Shown: piece after piece, positions 39,323-48,524 of the stretch
How positions within the stretch are numbered: position 1 is the stretch's first letter
Layout: every line of letters begins with the position of its first letter
NCBI RefSeq assembly: GCF_014230315.1
Contig: NZ_JACLAW010000005.1
Location: forward strand, 124,001-188,000
Direction: 5' to 3'
DNA length: 64,000 nucleotides
DNA from: Novosphingobium flavum
GTDB taxonomy: Bacteria; Pseudomonadota; Alphaproteobacteria; Sphingomonadales; Sphingomonadaceae
Program-made: the position numbers and the translations under genes
The notes under the pieces: generated by a model
Databases searched by the model: none
The model's input: the letters and a program-made list of their open reading frames with translations, nothing else
What the model was told of the DNA's origin: nothing

Positions 39323-42037
39323 ATGGCGATTTCGAGCTTCACGACCCTTAATGGTTCGCGCATCGCGCTGGCCGTTGCCCTGCTGAGCCCGGCCCCGGTG
39401 CTGGCTCAGGCAACGCCAGCCACCCCTGCCGCCGAAGCGGCGGACGAGGTTCCGGCCGCGGAAATCGTGGTCACCGGCAGCCGCCTGCGCGGCGAGGCGC
39501 CGGTCGGTTCGACCGTGACCACGATCGGCACGGCGGACCTTGCCAGCTCGGGCCGGGTCACGATCGACCGCGCGATCAAGGAACTGCCGCAGGTGTTCGA
39601 CCTTGGCGTGAGCGAGAATTCGCGCGGCCAGTCGGGCGGATCGGGCAACATCGTCTATGGCAACTCGATCAACCTGCGCGGGATCGGCCCGAACGCCACG
39701 CTGATCATTATCGACGGCCACCGGGTGACCAACAACAGCCGCTCGGTCGATCCCTCGGTCCTGCCGACGCTAGGCGTGGAGCGGGTCGAGATCGTCGCCG
39801 ACGGCGCCTCGGCCATCTATGGTTCGGACGCGGTGGCGGGCGTGGTCAACCTGATCCCGCGCCGTTCGCTCAACGGGATTGAGGCCTTCGCGCGCGGGGG
39901 CATTTCCGGCGACGGCAACTATCACGAATATTCCGCCGGCGTCGCCGTGGGCAAGAAGTTCGAGCGCGGCCAGGTGATGGTGGCCTACGAGCATGTCGAG
40001 AAGTCCAGCCTCAACGGCTCGGATCGCTCGTTCTTCACCTCGAACCAGACCGCGATGGGCGGTAACGACTATTCGGTCACCCGCTGCAACCCCGGCACGC
40101 TCAAGGTCCAGTCGACCTATGCGACGGGCGGGACGACCATCGGCACTTTCGCCATCCCGGCTGGCGGGGCCACCTCGGGCTCGCAGCTGACGGCGGGCAG
40201 CAACAAGTGCGACGACCTGCAGGGGCAGGACCTGATTCCGCAGCAGAAGTACGATTCGGTCAACGGCACTTTCACTTACGAGTTGACCGACTGGCTGACC
40301 TTCTTCGCCGACGGATTCTATTCCAACCGCCAGTTCCGCCGCAATCCGGCCTATGCCAGCGCCTCGCTGATCGTGCCTTCGACCAACCCGTGGTTCGTGG
40401 CGCCGACCGGCGTGACCCTGCCGGACTGCCCGGCCACCTCCGGCGTGGCGGCGGGCACCAAGTGCGTGACGGTGGACTACAACTTCGCCAAGGACGCGCC
40501 GCGCAACACCTCGTTCGGCTGGGGCGAGTCCTGGCAGATCACGCCGGGCATCCGCGTCAAGCTGCCGCATGACTGGCAGTTCGAGGCGCTGGTCTCCAAG
40601 GGCAAGACCCGCGACAATTCGCTTTCGTTCGGCGGGATCAACAATTCGGCGGTGACCGCGGCCCTGCGCAGCACCAGCACGGCGACCGCCTTCGATCCCT
40701 TCGGCCTGAACCGCACCTCGGCCGCGTTGATCCCGAGCCTGTTCAACCAGATCTCGATCAACCCGACGATCGGCCACTTCACCGGCTACGAAGCGCGCAT
40801 CAACGGCAAGCTGTTTGACCTGCCGGGCGGCGGGGTCAAGCTGGCGGCTGGTTACGAAGGGCAGGAGTTCAACGTCTATCTCGGCCGTGCCACCGGCAAT
40901 CCGGGTACGCCGATCGCCTTCACCAATCCCGGCCGCCGGGTGGATTCGGCCTATGCCGAACTGCTCATCCCGATCTTCGGCGCGAGCAATGCCACGGCGG
41001 GCTTCCAGAAGCTCGAGATCGACGCGGCCGTGCGCTATGACCGCTATTCGGACGTGGGCAAGACCACCAATCCCAAGATCGGGGTGAGCTGGATGCCTGT
41101 CAGCGGGCTGACCCTGCGCGGGTCCTACGGCACTTCGTTCCGCGCGCCGACCCTGCCGCAGATCTACGGCAACACCAGCCAGCTGTTCGTCCAGACCTAC
41201 CAGAACCCGGCGGGCGGCACGATCATCGGCGTGGCGCGGTCTGGCGGCAACCTGAACCTCAAGCCGGAGACGGCCACGACCTGGTCGGTCGGCGCGGACT
41301 GGGAGCCGCTGCCGCGCCTGCGGCTGTCGACCACCTATTTCAACGTGGACTACAAGAACCAGGTGGTGGCGCTGCTGTCCGACCTCGCGGTGCTGTCGCG
41401 CCTTTCGCAGTATGACGGGACGGGGCTGATCCTGCAGGGGCAGGCGGCGGCCGATGCCGTGGCCGCGCTTTCCGGGCTGGTGGTTTCGGGCACGCTGCCC
41501 ACGCCGGTGACGCTGTTTGTCGACGGGCGCAGCCAGAACCTTGGCCGTTCGATCACCCGCGGTATCGACTTCAGCGCGAACTACTCGATCCCGACCGACA
41601 AGGCCGGCACCTTCGGGCTCAGCGTGAGCGGCACTTACCTGACGACCTACAAGACCAAGCAGACCCCTACCGCGCCTTACGTCAACCAGCTCAACCAGAT
41701 CTTCCAGCCGCTGCGCTTCAAGATGCGGGCGGCGCTGACCTGGGACAAGGGGCCGTTCTCGGCCGGAATCCGCGCGACGCACATCAACGGCTATCTCAAC
41801 AATGCCGTGACCGTGCCGCAGCCGGTCAAGAGCTATACCCCGGTCGACCTCAACCTGTCGTGGAAGACGGGCGAGGATCACCAGCTGATCTTCGGGCTGG
41901 AAGTGCGCAACATGTTCAACGTCAAGCCGCCCTATGTGAACCTGGCTCCGAGCTCCAACGGCAGCGGCGGTTATGACGCCACGACCACCGATCCGATCGG
42001 CCGGCTGTTCGCCGCCAGCGCGCGGATCAAGTGGTGA
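39323..42037 (+). CDS. TonB-dependent receptor of the ester-hydrolase locus
   Basis: About 904 residues from the ATG at 39323, chosen because GGAGG lies 5-9 bases upstream and a signal peptide follows directly (SRIALAVALLSPAPVLAQ). The frame is open from 39149 but the extra residues look random. Plug domain with EIVVTGSRLRGEAPVGSTVT and GVERVEIVADGASAIYGSDA, the form seen in the large sphingomonad receptor family that lacks the LRGPQ sequence. A long barrel follows. Its stop overlaps the first base of the next gene, and the three downstream genes encode secreted hydrolases, so it probably imports their ester substrate. Confidence 0.92.
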   Translation: MAISSFTTLNGSRIALAVALLSPAPVLAQATPATPAAEAADEVPAAEIVVTGSRLRGEAPVGSTVTTIGTADLASSGRVTIDRAIKELPQVFDLGVSENSRGQSGGSGNIVYGNSINLRGIGPNATLIIIDGHRVTNNSRSVDPSVLPTLGVERVEIVADGASAIYGSDAVAGVVNLIPRRSLNGIEAFARGGISGDGNYHEYSAGVAVGKKFERGQVMVAYEHVEKSSLNGSDRSFFTSNQTAMGGNDYSVTRCNPGTLKVQSTYATGGTTIGTFAIPAGGATSGSQLTAGSNKCDDLQGQDLIPQQKYDSVNGTFTYELTDWLTFFADGFYSNRQFRRNPAYASASLIVPSTNPWFVAPTGVTLPDCPATSGVAAGTKCVTVDYNFAKDAPRNTSFGWGESWQITPGIRVKLPHDWQFEALVSKGKTRDNSLSFGGINNSAVTAALRSTSTATAFDPFGLNRTSAALIPSLFNQISINPTIGHFTGYEARINGKLFDLPGGGVKLAAGYEGQEFNVYLGRATGNPGTPIAFTNPGRRVDSAYAELLIPIFGASNATAGFQKLEIDAAVRYDRYSDVGKTTNPKIGVSWMPVSGLTLRGSYGTSFRAPTLPQIYGNTSQLFVQTYQNPAGGTIIGVARSGGNLNLKPETATTWSVGADWEPLPRLRLSTTYFNVDYKNQVVALLSDLAVLSRLSQYDGTGLILQGQAAADAVAALSGLVVSGTLPTPVTLFVDGRSQNLGRSITRGIDFSANYSIPTDKAGTFGLSVSGTYLTTYKTKQTPTAPYVNQLNQIFQPLRFKMRAALTWDKGPFSAGIRATHINGYLNNAVTVPQPVKSYTPVDLNLSWKTGEDHQLIFGLEVRNMFNVKPPYVNLAPSSNGSGGYDATTTDPIGRLFAASARIKW

Positions 42038-43812
42038 TGCGCGCCGCGCCGCTTGCCCTTGCGCTGAGTCTTCTCGCCGCCGGGGCGGCGGCGCAGGACC
42101 GGACGGCACCGATTGCCGGGGCACTGGCCCCGGCGGCGGCACCGTCCAGCTTCGGGCATTATCAGCCGCCCAAGGCCTTTACCGAGCAGGTCACCACATC
42201 GTTCTACGTGCCGATGCGCGACGGGACCAAGCTGGGCGTGCTGGTCGCCCGCCCGGCCAGGGACGGCAAGCCCGTCGACGGACGCTTTCCGGTGATCTGG
42301 CACCATTCGCTGAGCGCGACCCAGCAGCCGGGTGACGGCGTGGGTTCGCGCGCGGCGGGTTTCGTGACCATGCCGAACCTGACCGACTACGGCTATGTCG
42401 TGGTGCAGGTGGCGCGGCGCGGCAATGGCCAGTCTTTCGGGACGATGCGCGGCTATCATGACCGCAACGAGGCGCACGATGCCTATGAGCTGATCGAATG
42501 GCTGGCGCGCCAGCCGTGGTCCGACGGGAATGTCGGGCAGTATGGCTGCTCCAACACCGGCGATGCGGCTGCTCACGCGATGACGGTGAATGCTCCGCAT
42601 CTGAAGGCTGTGTTTGCCGGGTGTTTCTCCTGGAACAAGTACGATGCCATGCGGCGCGGGGGGATCTTCGCGCAGTGGGGCACCGGGCCGACCCGCACGG
42701 TCGAGCAGGACATGGCGATCAAGCCGGTCGATACCGATCCGGGCAAGATCGAGCTGCGCAAGGCGGCCGAGGAGCATCAGCGCGCCGTGCCGCTGTTCGA
42801 GCTGTGGAAGTCCTTGCCGTTCCGCGACAGCTTCGCGAAATCGGTGCAGAGCACGTTCTGGGCCGAGGGCAGCGCATCGAGCTACAAGGCGCAGATCCTG
42901 CAGGGCGGGGTGCCGCTCTACATCGTTGGCGGCTGGCGGGATGAATTGCGCGACCAGGGACTGATCGCGCGGATGAACATTCCCGGCGCGCGTATCCTGA
43001 TCGGGGACTGGCTGCACTGCGAGAACGACGGCTTCGCGCTGGTGGAAGAGGCACATCGTTTCTTCGACCGCTACCTCAAGGGCATCGACACCGGGATCGA
43101 GCGCGAGGACCCGGTCCATTACTATACTGTGGGGGCGAACCAGTGGCGCTCCACCCCGGTCTGGCCGCTGCCGCAGGCTAAGCAGACGAGTTTTGCCTTT
43201 ACCGCGAAGGGCCTGGTGCAGGGGGGCTTTGCGGGGGCGCCGCTCAAGCGCGATTTCGCGGTGAACTATGGCGTGACCTGCGTGAACAGCGGGGAAGGGC
43301 CGCGGATGCAGCCGTGCCATCTGCCGGGCAACGGCACGTCTCTGGCGGGCAAGCCGCTGGCGGCGCCGGTGGAATATACCGGCCATGCCATCGCCGACCT
43401 GTGGGTGGCGGCCGATACGCCCGATGCCAACCTGTTCCTCTATGTCGAGGATGTGGCACCCGACGGGACGGTGAAGGTGGTCACCGAGGGACGGCTCAAG
43501 GCATCGCTGCGCAGGGAGAACGAGGCGCCGTGGGCCCTGCCGGGCGGCATTCCGTGGCACCGGGCCTTTGCCGAGGATGCCCAGCCGCTGAAGCCGGGCG
43601 AGCCGGTGCGGCTGCGCTTCGACGTGATGCCGGCCTCGTGGGTTTTCGCCAAGGGGCACCGCGTGCAGTTCACCGTGACCGGATCGGACTGGCGCGAGCG
43701 GGCGCGCGATCCGCTGAGTCAGCCGAAGTCGATCACCCTGCTCAGCGACCTGGATCATCCCTCGTCGGTCTCGTTGCCGCTGATCGCCCCATCATCACCA
43801 GCAAAGCCGTGA
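42037..43812 (+). CDS. Secreted CocE/NonD-family hydrolase
   Basis: 591 residues with a signal peptide (MRAAPLALALSLLAAGAAAQ). The alpha/beta-hydrolase core shows the family N-terminus (VPMRDGTKLGVLVARPA), the nucleophile motif YGCSNTGD (Ser about 172), the acid GGWRDELRDQG (Asp about 302) and the catalytic His in IGDWLHCEND (about 327). These match cocaine esterase and X-Pro dipeptidyl-peptidase relatives, and the C-terminal beta-sandwich of that family follows (PVEYTGHAIADLWVAADTPD). It is likely a periplasmic esterase or peptidase. ATG overlaps the stop of the receptor gene. Confidence 0.87.
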   Translation: MRAAPLALALSLLAAGAAAQDRTAPIAGALAPAAAPSSFGHYQPPKAFTEQVTTSFYVPMRDGTKLGVLVARPARDGKPVDGRFPVIWHHSLSATQQPGDGVGSRAAGFVTMPNLTDYGYVVVQVARRGNGQSFGTMRGYHDRNEAHDAYELIEWLARQPWSDGNVGQYGCSNTGDAAAHAMTVNAPHLKAVFAGCFSWNKYDAMRRGGIFAQWGTGPTRTVEQDMAIKPVDTDPGKIELRKAAEEHQRAVPLFELWKSLPFRDSFAKSVQSTFWAEGSASSYKAQILQGGVPLYIVGGWRDELRDQGLIARMNIPGARILIGDWLHCENDGFALVEEAHRFFDRYLKGIDTGIEREDPVHYYTVGANQWRSTPVWPLPQAKQTSFAFTAKGLVQGGFAGAPLKRDFAVNYGVTCVNSGEGPRMQPCHLPGNGTSLAGKPLAAPVEYTGHAIADLWVAADTPDANLFLYVEDVAPDGTVKVVTEGRLKASLRRENEAPWALPGGIPWHRAFAEDAQPLKPGEPVRLRFDVMPASWVFAKGHRVQFTVTGSDWRERARDPLSQPKSITLLSDLDHPSSVSLPLIAPSSPAKP

Positions 43813-45341
43813 GGCGGGGGCTTGCGGCCGGTGCCGGTCTGGCGGCGCTAGGCCTGGCCATGCCGGTACTCGCCGCGCCGTGCGACGGTGTGCGCGGCGC
43901 GAGGGTGGCGGATGTCAGGCTTGACCGGCTGACAGAGATCGGCCCGGAGCATCCGTTCGTGCCGCCGATACCCGGGGCGGCGGCGATGACCCAGCGGTTC
44001 TGCCGGATCGAGGGGACGATCGAGCGCGAAATCGGCTTCGAGCTTTGGCTGCCGGACAAGGCGCGCTGGAACGGGCGGATGCTGGTCGGCGGGGTTGGCG
44101 GGCAGGCGGGGGCGTTCAATTATCGTGAACTCGTGCGCGCGGCGGTGCGCGGTTATGCGGGTGCGAGCACGGATAGCGGGCACAAGGCGAGCGAGGCGCA
44201 CTGGTTGTTGAACCGGCCAGACCGCGCGGCGAACTATGCCGGGCGGGCGGGGCACTTGCTGGCAATCAAGGTCAAGGCGCTGATCGCTGCGGCATTCGGG
44301 GCGCCGCCGGCCCATGCCTTCTTCGTCGGCTGTTCCGGCGGCGGACGGCAGGCGCTGACCGAGGTGCAGCGCTATCCGCGCGATTTCGACGGGGTGATCG
44401 CCGGTGCGCCGGGGGTGAACACGCCGGAAATGAGTGCGCGGCGGATGTGGGAGATGCAGCGGCACAGCGAATGGGGCGTGGCGGTTCCGGCTGCGGCCTG
44501 GCAAGTGGCGTGGCGCGGGGCGACACGGCTCTGCGATGCGCTTGACGGGGTGAGCGACGGCGTCGTGGCCGATCCGCGCCGTTGCCGGTTCGATCCGGCG
44601 AGCCTCGCTTGCAGGCCGGGGCAGGCGGAGGAGTGCCTGACCCCGGTACAGGTGGCAGCCGTGCGGCGCCTGCAGGCGCCCTTGCATGACGAGAACGGCA
44701 AGCGGCTCGACGACGGCCTGCTGCCGATCGTGCAGGTTTCGCCCGCCCTGCTGCCCGAGCCGTTCACGCCGGGGCCGTCCTACCTTGCGACGGTGCTGTT
44801 CGCTGACGGGGTTCACGGCGATCCAGACTGGGACGGGCGCAAGTTCAGTCTGGCGCGCGATCTGCCGGCGATCGACCGGGTGATGAACCTTCACGCCGAC
44901 AATCCGGCGATCGAGCCGTTTGCGCGGGCCGGGGGCAAGCTGATCCTCTATCAGGGCTGGGACGACCCGCTGGTCTCGGCGCAATCGACGCTGCGCTATT
45001 GGGATGCGCTGTCGGCGCGGTTCGGCGGGCGGCTGGGCTCGCTCGCGCGGTTGTTCATGGTGCCGGGGATGGATCACTGCCGGGGCGGGCCGGGGACGGA
45101 CCTGTTTGGCGGGGCCGGGGGCGATGCGCCTGAGGCGGATGCCGGGCACGACCTTCTTTCAGCGCTGGAGGACTGGGTGCTGAAGGGGCGGGCGCCCGCG
45201 CGGGTGGTGGCGGTGCGGCAGGAGGGCGGGGTCACCGTCCGCAGCCGGCCGCTCTGCGCCTGGCCAGCCGAGGCGGTCTGGACGGGACGGGGCTCGACCG
45301 ACCGGGCCGAGAATTTCATTTGCCGAAAGGGAAAGACCTGA
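43809..45341 (+). CDS. Secreted tannase/feruloyl-esterase-family hydrolase
   Basis: 510 residues from the GTG at 43809 that overlaps the previous stop. Signal peptide LAAGAGLAALGLAMPVLAAP. The fungal tannase/feruloyl esterase signature is present: FFVGCSGGGRQAL with nucleophile Ser about 176 preceded by Cys, the acid region YQGWDDPLVSAQST and the His in VPGMDHCRGG, where the Cys next to His is the family disulfide partner. These enzymes cleave gallate and hydroxycinnamate esters. Together with the adjacent CocE-like and alpha/beta-hydrolase genes it supports an aromatic-ester substrate. Confidence 0.88.
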   Translation: MRRGLAAGAGLAALGLAMPVLAAPCDGVRGARVADVRLDRLTEIGPEHPFVPPIPGAAAMTQRFCRIEGTIEREIGFELWLPDKARWNGRMLVGGVGGQAGAFNYRELVRAAVRGYAGASTDSGHKASEAHWLLNRPDRAANYAGRAGHLLAIKVKALIAAAFGAPPAHAFFVGCSGGGRQALTEVQRYPRDFDGVIAGAPGVNTPEMSARRMWEMQRHSEWGVAVPAAAWQVAWRGATRLCDALDGVSDGVVADPRRCRFDPASLACRPGQAEECLTPVQVAAVRRLQAPLHDENGKRLDDGLLPIVQVSPALLPEPFTPGPSYLATVLFADGVHGDPDWDGRKFSLARDLPAIDRVMNLHADNPAIEPFARAGGKLILYQGWDDPLVSAQSTLRYWDALSARFGGRLGSLARLFMVPGMDHCRGGPGTDLFGGAGGDAPEADAGHDLLSALEDWVLKGRAPARVVAVRQEGGVTVRSRPLCAWPAEAVWTGRGSTDRAENFICRKGKT

Positions 45342-46840
45342 TGCGTGGGTTTGCCGGATTGCTGATCGCCGTTTCTGCCCTGGGCATGGCCATGCCCGCG
45401 GCAGCCAAGGATGCGCGCTGGATGGGACCGCTGGTGGAAACGGCGCAGTCTCACATCTTCTCGCCCGCGGTGCTGCCGGGCACGGCCGAGGACAAGGCGA
45501 TGAAGGCGGCGGGTTATGTGCAGGAGGAGTATCTCCTGACGGGCGCGGCCAATATCTATGGCGAGAACGCCGACGGTTCGCTGTTCGTGCGGACGGCGGA
45601 CGTGCCTTACACGACGCGGCTCATCCTCGTGCGTCCGCGTGATCCGCGCCGGTTCAACGGGATCGTCCAGATGGGCTTTACCCATCCGCAGCTCGCCAGC
45701 GCGCAATGGGGGCGGATCGACGCGCTCGTGCTGCGGACCGGCGCGGCCTATGCCCTGCTGGTGATCGGCGGCGATCCGGGGACGCGCGAACGGTCAACCG
45801 CGCAGTGGCCGGTGAGTACGCCGCTGCTGATGAAGTGGTATGACCCCGCGCGCTATGCCGCGTTCGACTGGCCGAGCGACGATGGCATCCGCTGGGACGT
45901 GATGGGGCAGGCGGCGAGCCTGCTGCGCGATCCCGGCAAGACCGGGCCGCTGGCGGGCTGGCCGGTGAAGCATCTCTACATGTCGGGCTGGTCGTTCCTC
46001 GGCAGCACGGTGCGTTCGTGGGTGAACTTCGGGTTCCACGATCGCTATCGCCGCAAGGACGGCAGCCCGGTGTTCGACGGCTACCTCTCGGGCATTTCCG
46101 CCGGCTCGGTGAAGGCGGGCCACGTGCCGCTCAATTCGGCCAATCCGGAGAAGGATCGCAACCGTGAACTGCTGCGGCCGATCGACCGGCCGGTGATCGA
46201 ACTGACCAGCGAGATGGAGGCGATCACCAATGTCTATCCGCAGCGGGGCGACAAGGACACGGTGACGGAAGGCCACCGCATCTATGAACTGGGCGGGGTG
46301 AGCCATCAGGATTCCGGCGTGCCGGGGCAGGTGCGTGCGGCTTCGCTGCAACTGAAGGAGCGGGGCCATCCTGCCGTGGACCTGCCGGCGGTCTGTTCGG
46401 TCGAGGACACCGATTCCCCGATGCGCGACGTGGCGCAGGCGGCGCTGGTCAATCTCAATACCTGGGTCGAGACCGGCAAGGCGCCGCCGCGCGCCGCGCG
46501 CATGGAAGTGGCGCCGGGCGGCAAGGATTACGTCCGCGACCGTTTCGGCAATCCGGTGGGCGGGGTCAGGGCGGCGCAGCTCGACGTGCCGCTGGTGCGC
46601 TATGGCGAACCCACGGCCGCGCAGTGCGGGGGCAAGGTCCCGGTACGGATGCTGAAGCGCGAACCGGTCGATCCGGCGCTGATCCGGGCGGCCTATCCGG
46701 GCGGGAAGGCGCAATACCTTGCGAAGTTCCGGGCGCGGTTAGCGCAGTTGGTCAAGCAGCGTTGGCTGCTGCCCGAGGATGCCGCGGTGGAAAGCCGCCG
46801 GGCCGAGGGCTATGCGGCGCAGGCCTTTCCGGGCCGGTGA
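45341..46840 (+). CDS. Secreted alpha/beta-hydrolase-domain protein
   Basis: 499 residues with signal peptide LIAVSALGMAMPAAA, starting at the last base of the preceding stop. A mid-chain nucleophile-elbow motif YMSGWSFLGSTV has Ser near 218, and sequences such as NGIVQMGFTHPQLASAQWGR match the large bacterial alpha/beta-hydrolase domain family of unknown substrate seen near catabolic clusters. It ends 21 bases from the convergent PQQ-dehydrogenase stop. The third hydrolase of this operon. Confidence 0.78.
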   Translation: MRGFAGLLIAVSALGMAMPAAAKDARWMGPLVETAQSHIFSPAVLPGTAEDKAMKAAGYVQEEYLLTGAANIYGENADGSLFVRTADVPYTTRLILVRPRDPRRFNGIVQMGFTHPQLASAQWGRIDALVLRTGAAYALLVIGGDPGTRERSTAQWPVSTPLLMKWYDPARYAAFDWPSDDGIRWDVMGQAASLLRDPGKTGPLAGWPVKHLYMSGWSFLGSTVRSWVNFGFHDRYRRKDGSPVFDGYLSGISAGSVKAGHVPLNSANPEKDRNRELLRPIDRPVIELTSEMEAITNVYPQRGDKDTVTEGHRIYELGGVSHQDSGVPGQVRAASLQLKERGHPAVDLPAVCSVEDTDSPMRDVAQAALVNLNTWVETGKAPPRAARMEVAPGGKDYVRDRFGNPVGGVRAAQLDVPLVRYGEPTAAQCGGKVPVRMLKREPVDPALIRAAYPGGKAQYLAKFRARLAQLVKQRWLLPEDAAVESRRAEGYAAQAFPGR

Positions 46841-46861
46841 GGCCGGCGGGGCCTTGCCCGA

Positions 46862-48523
46862 TCAGCGCCGGTCCGGCAGGGCGAACGTGACGAGATTGCG
46901 CCCGGCGATGACGGAAATGTACTGCTTGCCGTCGACCGCATAGGTGATCGGAGCCATGGCGACGATGCCGCCCAGGTTCACCCGCCACAAGACGTCACCC
47001 GACCTGGCGTCGAGCGCATAGAAATAGCCGTCCCGTCCCCCGCTGAACACGAGGTCCGAAGCTGTGGTCAGGATGCCGGCATCGGTGACGCCGACCATCC
47101 GGTGCGTCCAGACCCGGTTGCCGGTGCGCGGGTCGATGGCGATGATTGCGCCATTGCCGGTTTCCTCGGTCGCCTGATTGAGCACCGGCCCGGAGTCGGC
47201 CATGTGCGGCGTGGGCGCGTTGGGGGTGGGGGCGGCCACCTTGAAGCCACCGCCCACGAAGAAGTTCCCCGGGGTGTGCTCGGCTTCCTCGCGGCGGTAG
47301 ATGGCCGCATAGTTTTCCCAGATCGGAACGTACATCAGGCCAGTTCGCGGGCTGTAGGACGGCGGGTACCAGTTGGTCCCGCCATTGACGCCGGGATAGA
47401 CGGGGGTGCCGTCGGCCGGTGGGGTCTGGATGGGATGGCCATCGGCGTCGAGGCCGCTGGCCCAGTTCACCGGAATGAAGTTCTTGCCGAGGAGGAATTT
47501 GCCGGTGACCCGGTCCAGAACGTAGAAGAAGCCGTTCCGGTTGGCCCAGAGCATCAGCTTGGCGGGCTTGCCGTTCCATTCCCGGTCGACCAGTACCGGG
47601 ATCTGGACGGAATCGTAGTCGTACTGGTCGCGCGGCGTGAACTGGAAGTGCCACTTGAGCTTGCCGGTGTTGGCATCGAGGGCGACGACCGAATTGCTGT
47701 AGAGATTGTCGCCCGGCCGCTGCGCCGCGTTCCAGTCCGGCCCGGGGTTGCCGACGCCCCAGTAAATCAGGTTGAGCGAAGGGTCGTAGGAGCCGGTGAC
47801 CCAGGTTGGGCCGCCGCCGGTTTTCCATGCGTCGTTGCGGCCTTGCCAGGTTTCCGATCCGGGCTCGCCCGGGGCGGGGATCGTGTGGAAACGCCAGGCT
47901 TCCTTGCCCGTTTTCGCATCATAAGCCGCGAGAAAGCCACGAATGCCCAGCTCGCCGCCGGCGACGCCGACGATCACCTTGTCCTTCACGACCAGCGGCG
48001 CGCCGGTCATCGAATAGCCCTCGGCGGTTTCGGCCACTTTCTCCTTCCACAGGACCTGCCCGGAAACCGCGTCGATCGCCACGAGCCAGGAATCCAGCGT
48101 GGCCATGAACAGGGTGTTGCCGAGCATGGCGAGGCCACGGTTGTTCGCGCCGCAGCAGGCCTTGGTGTCGGGCGAGGGTTCATGCTGGTAGATCCAGAAG
48201 ACCTTGCCGGTCTTTGCATCCAGCGCGACCACGTCGTTCGGGCGCTGGGTCACGTACATCTTGCCATCGACGACGAGGGGGTTGGCTTCCCAGATGCCGA
48301 CAACACGGTCCTGAAGAATCCATTTCAGTTCGAGTTGCCGGACGTTGGCCTTGTTGACTTCGGTAAGGGCGCTCTGCCGCTGGCCGTCGTAGGTTCCGCT
48401 GTAGGTCAGCCAGTTGTGCGGCTCCCGCGCGGCGGCCTCGATCCGCTCGCTTGTGAGCTGGGCGCTGGCGGGGGCGGCGCCCAGGGCGATGGCAGCGGCG
48501 AGCAGGCAGGTGGAAGGGCGCAC
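46862..48523 (-). CDS. PQQ-dependent alcohol dehydrogenase, lanthanide-type signature
   Basis: 553 residues from a GTG start with a preceding AAGGG and a signal peptide (LLAAAIALGAAPASA), so periplasmic. The eight-bladed propeller has the PQQ vicinal disulfide CC (about 123-124) and repeated W-motifs (AAYDAKTGKEAWRFHT; VVALDANTGKLKWHFQF). The catalytic region reads TPRDQYDYDSV: the catalytic Asp (about 302) is followed two residues later by another Asp (304), the pattern linked to lanthanide-dependent enzymes such as XoxF rather than the calcium-type Ala. Electrons would pass to the cytochrome c encoded just upstream. No PQQ synthesis genes are in the window. Alcohol specificity cannot be read. 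Confidence 0.9.
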   Translation of the reverse strand: MRPSTCLLAAAIALGAAPASAQLTSERIEAAAREPHNWLTYSGTYDGQRQSALTEVNKANVRQLELKWILQDRVVGIWEANPLVVDGKMYVTQRPNDVVALDAKTGKVFWIYQHEPSPDTKACCGANNRGLAMLGNTLFMATLDSWLVAIDAVSGQVLWKEKVAETAEGYSMTGAPLVVKDKVIVGVAGGELGIRGFLAAYDAKTGKEAWRFHTIPAPGEPGSETWQGRNDAWKTGGGPTWVTGSYDPSLNLIYWGVGNPGPDWNAAQRPGDNLYSNSVVALDANTGKLKWHFQFTPRDQYDYDSVQIPVLVDREWNGKPAKLMLWANRNGFFYVLDRVTGKFLLGKNFIPVNWASGLDADGHPIQTPPADGTPVYPGVNGGTNWYPPSYSPRTGLMYVPIWENYAAIYRREEAEHTPGNFFVGGGFKVAAPTPNAPTPHMADSGPVLNQATEETGNGAIIAIDPRTGNRVWTHRMVGVTDAGILTTASDLVFSGGRDGYFYALDARSGDVLWRVNLGGIVAMAPITYAVDGKQYISVIAGRNLVTFALPDRR

Positions 48524-48524
48524 G

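Noticed and set aside
39770..42142. Minus-strand frame of 790 codons opposite the second TonB receptor
   Set aside because: No family resemblance and full overlap with the receptor, which has clear plug and barrel motifs.
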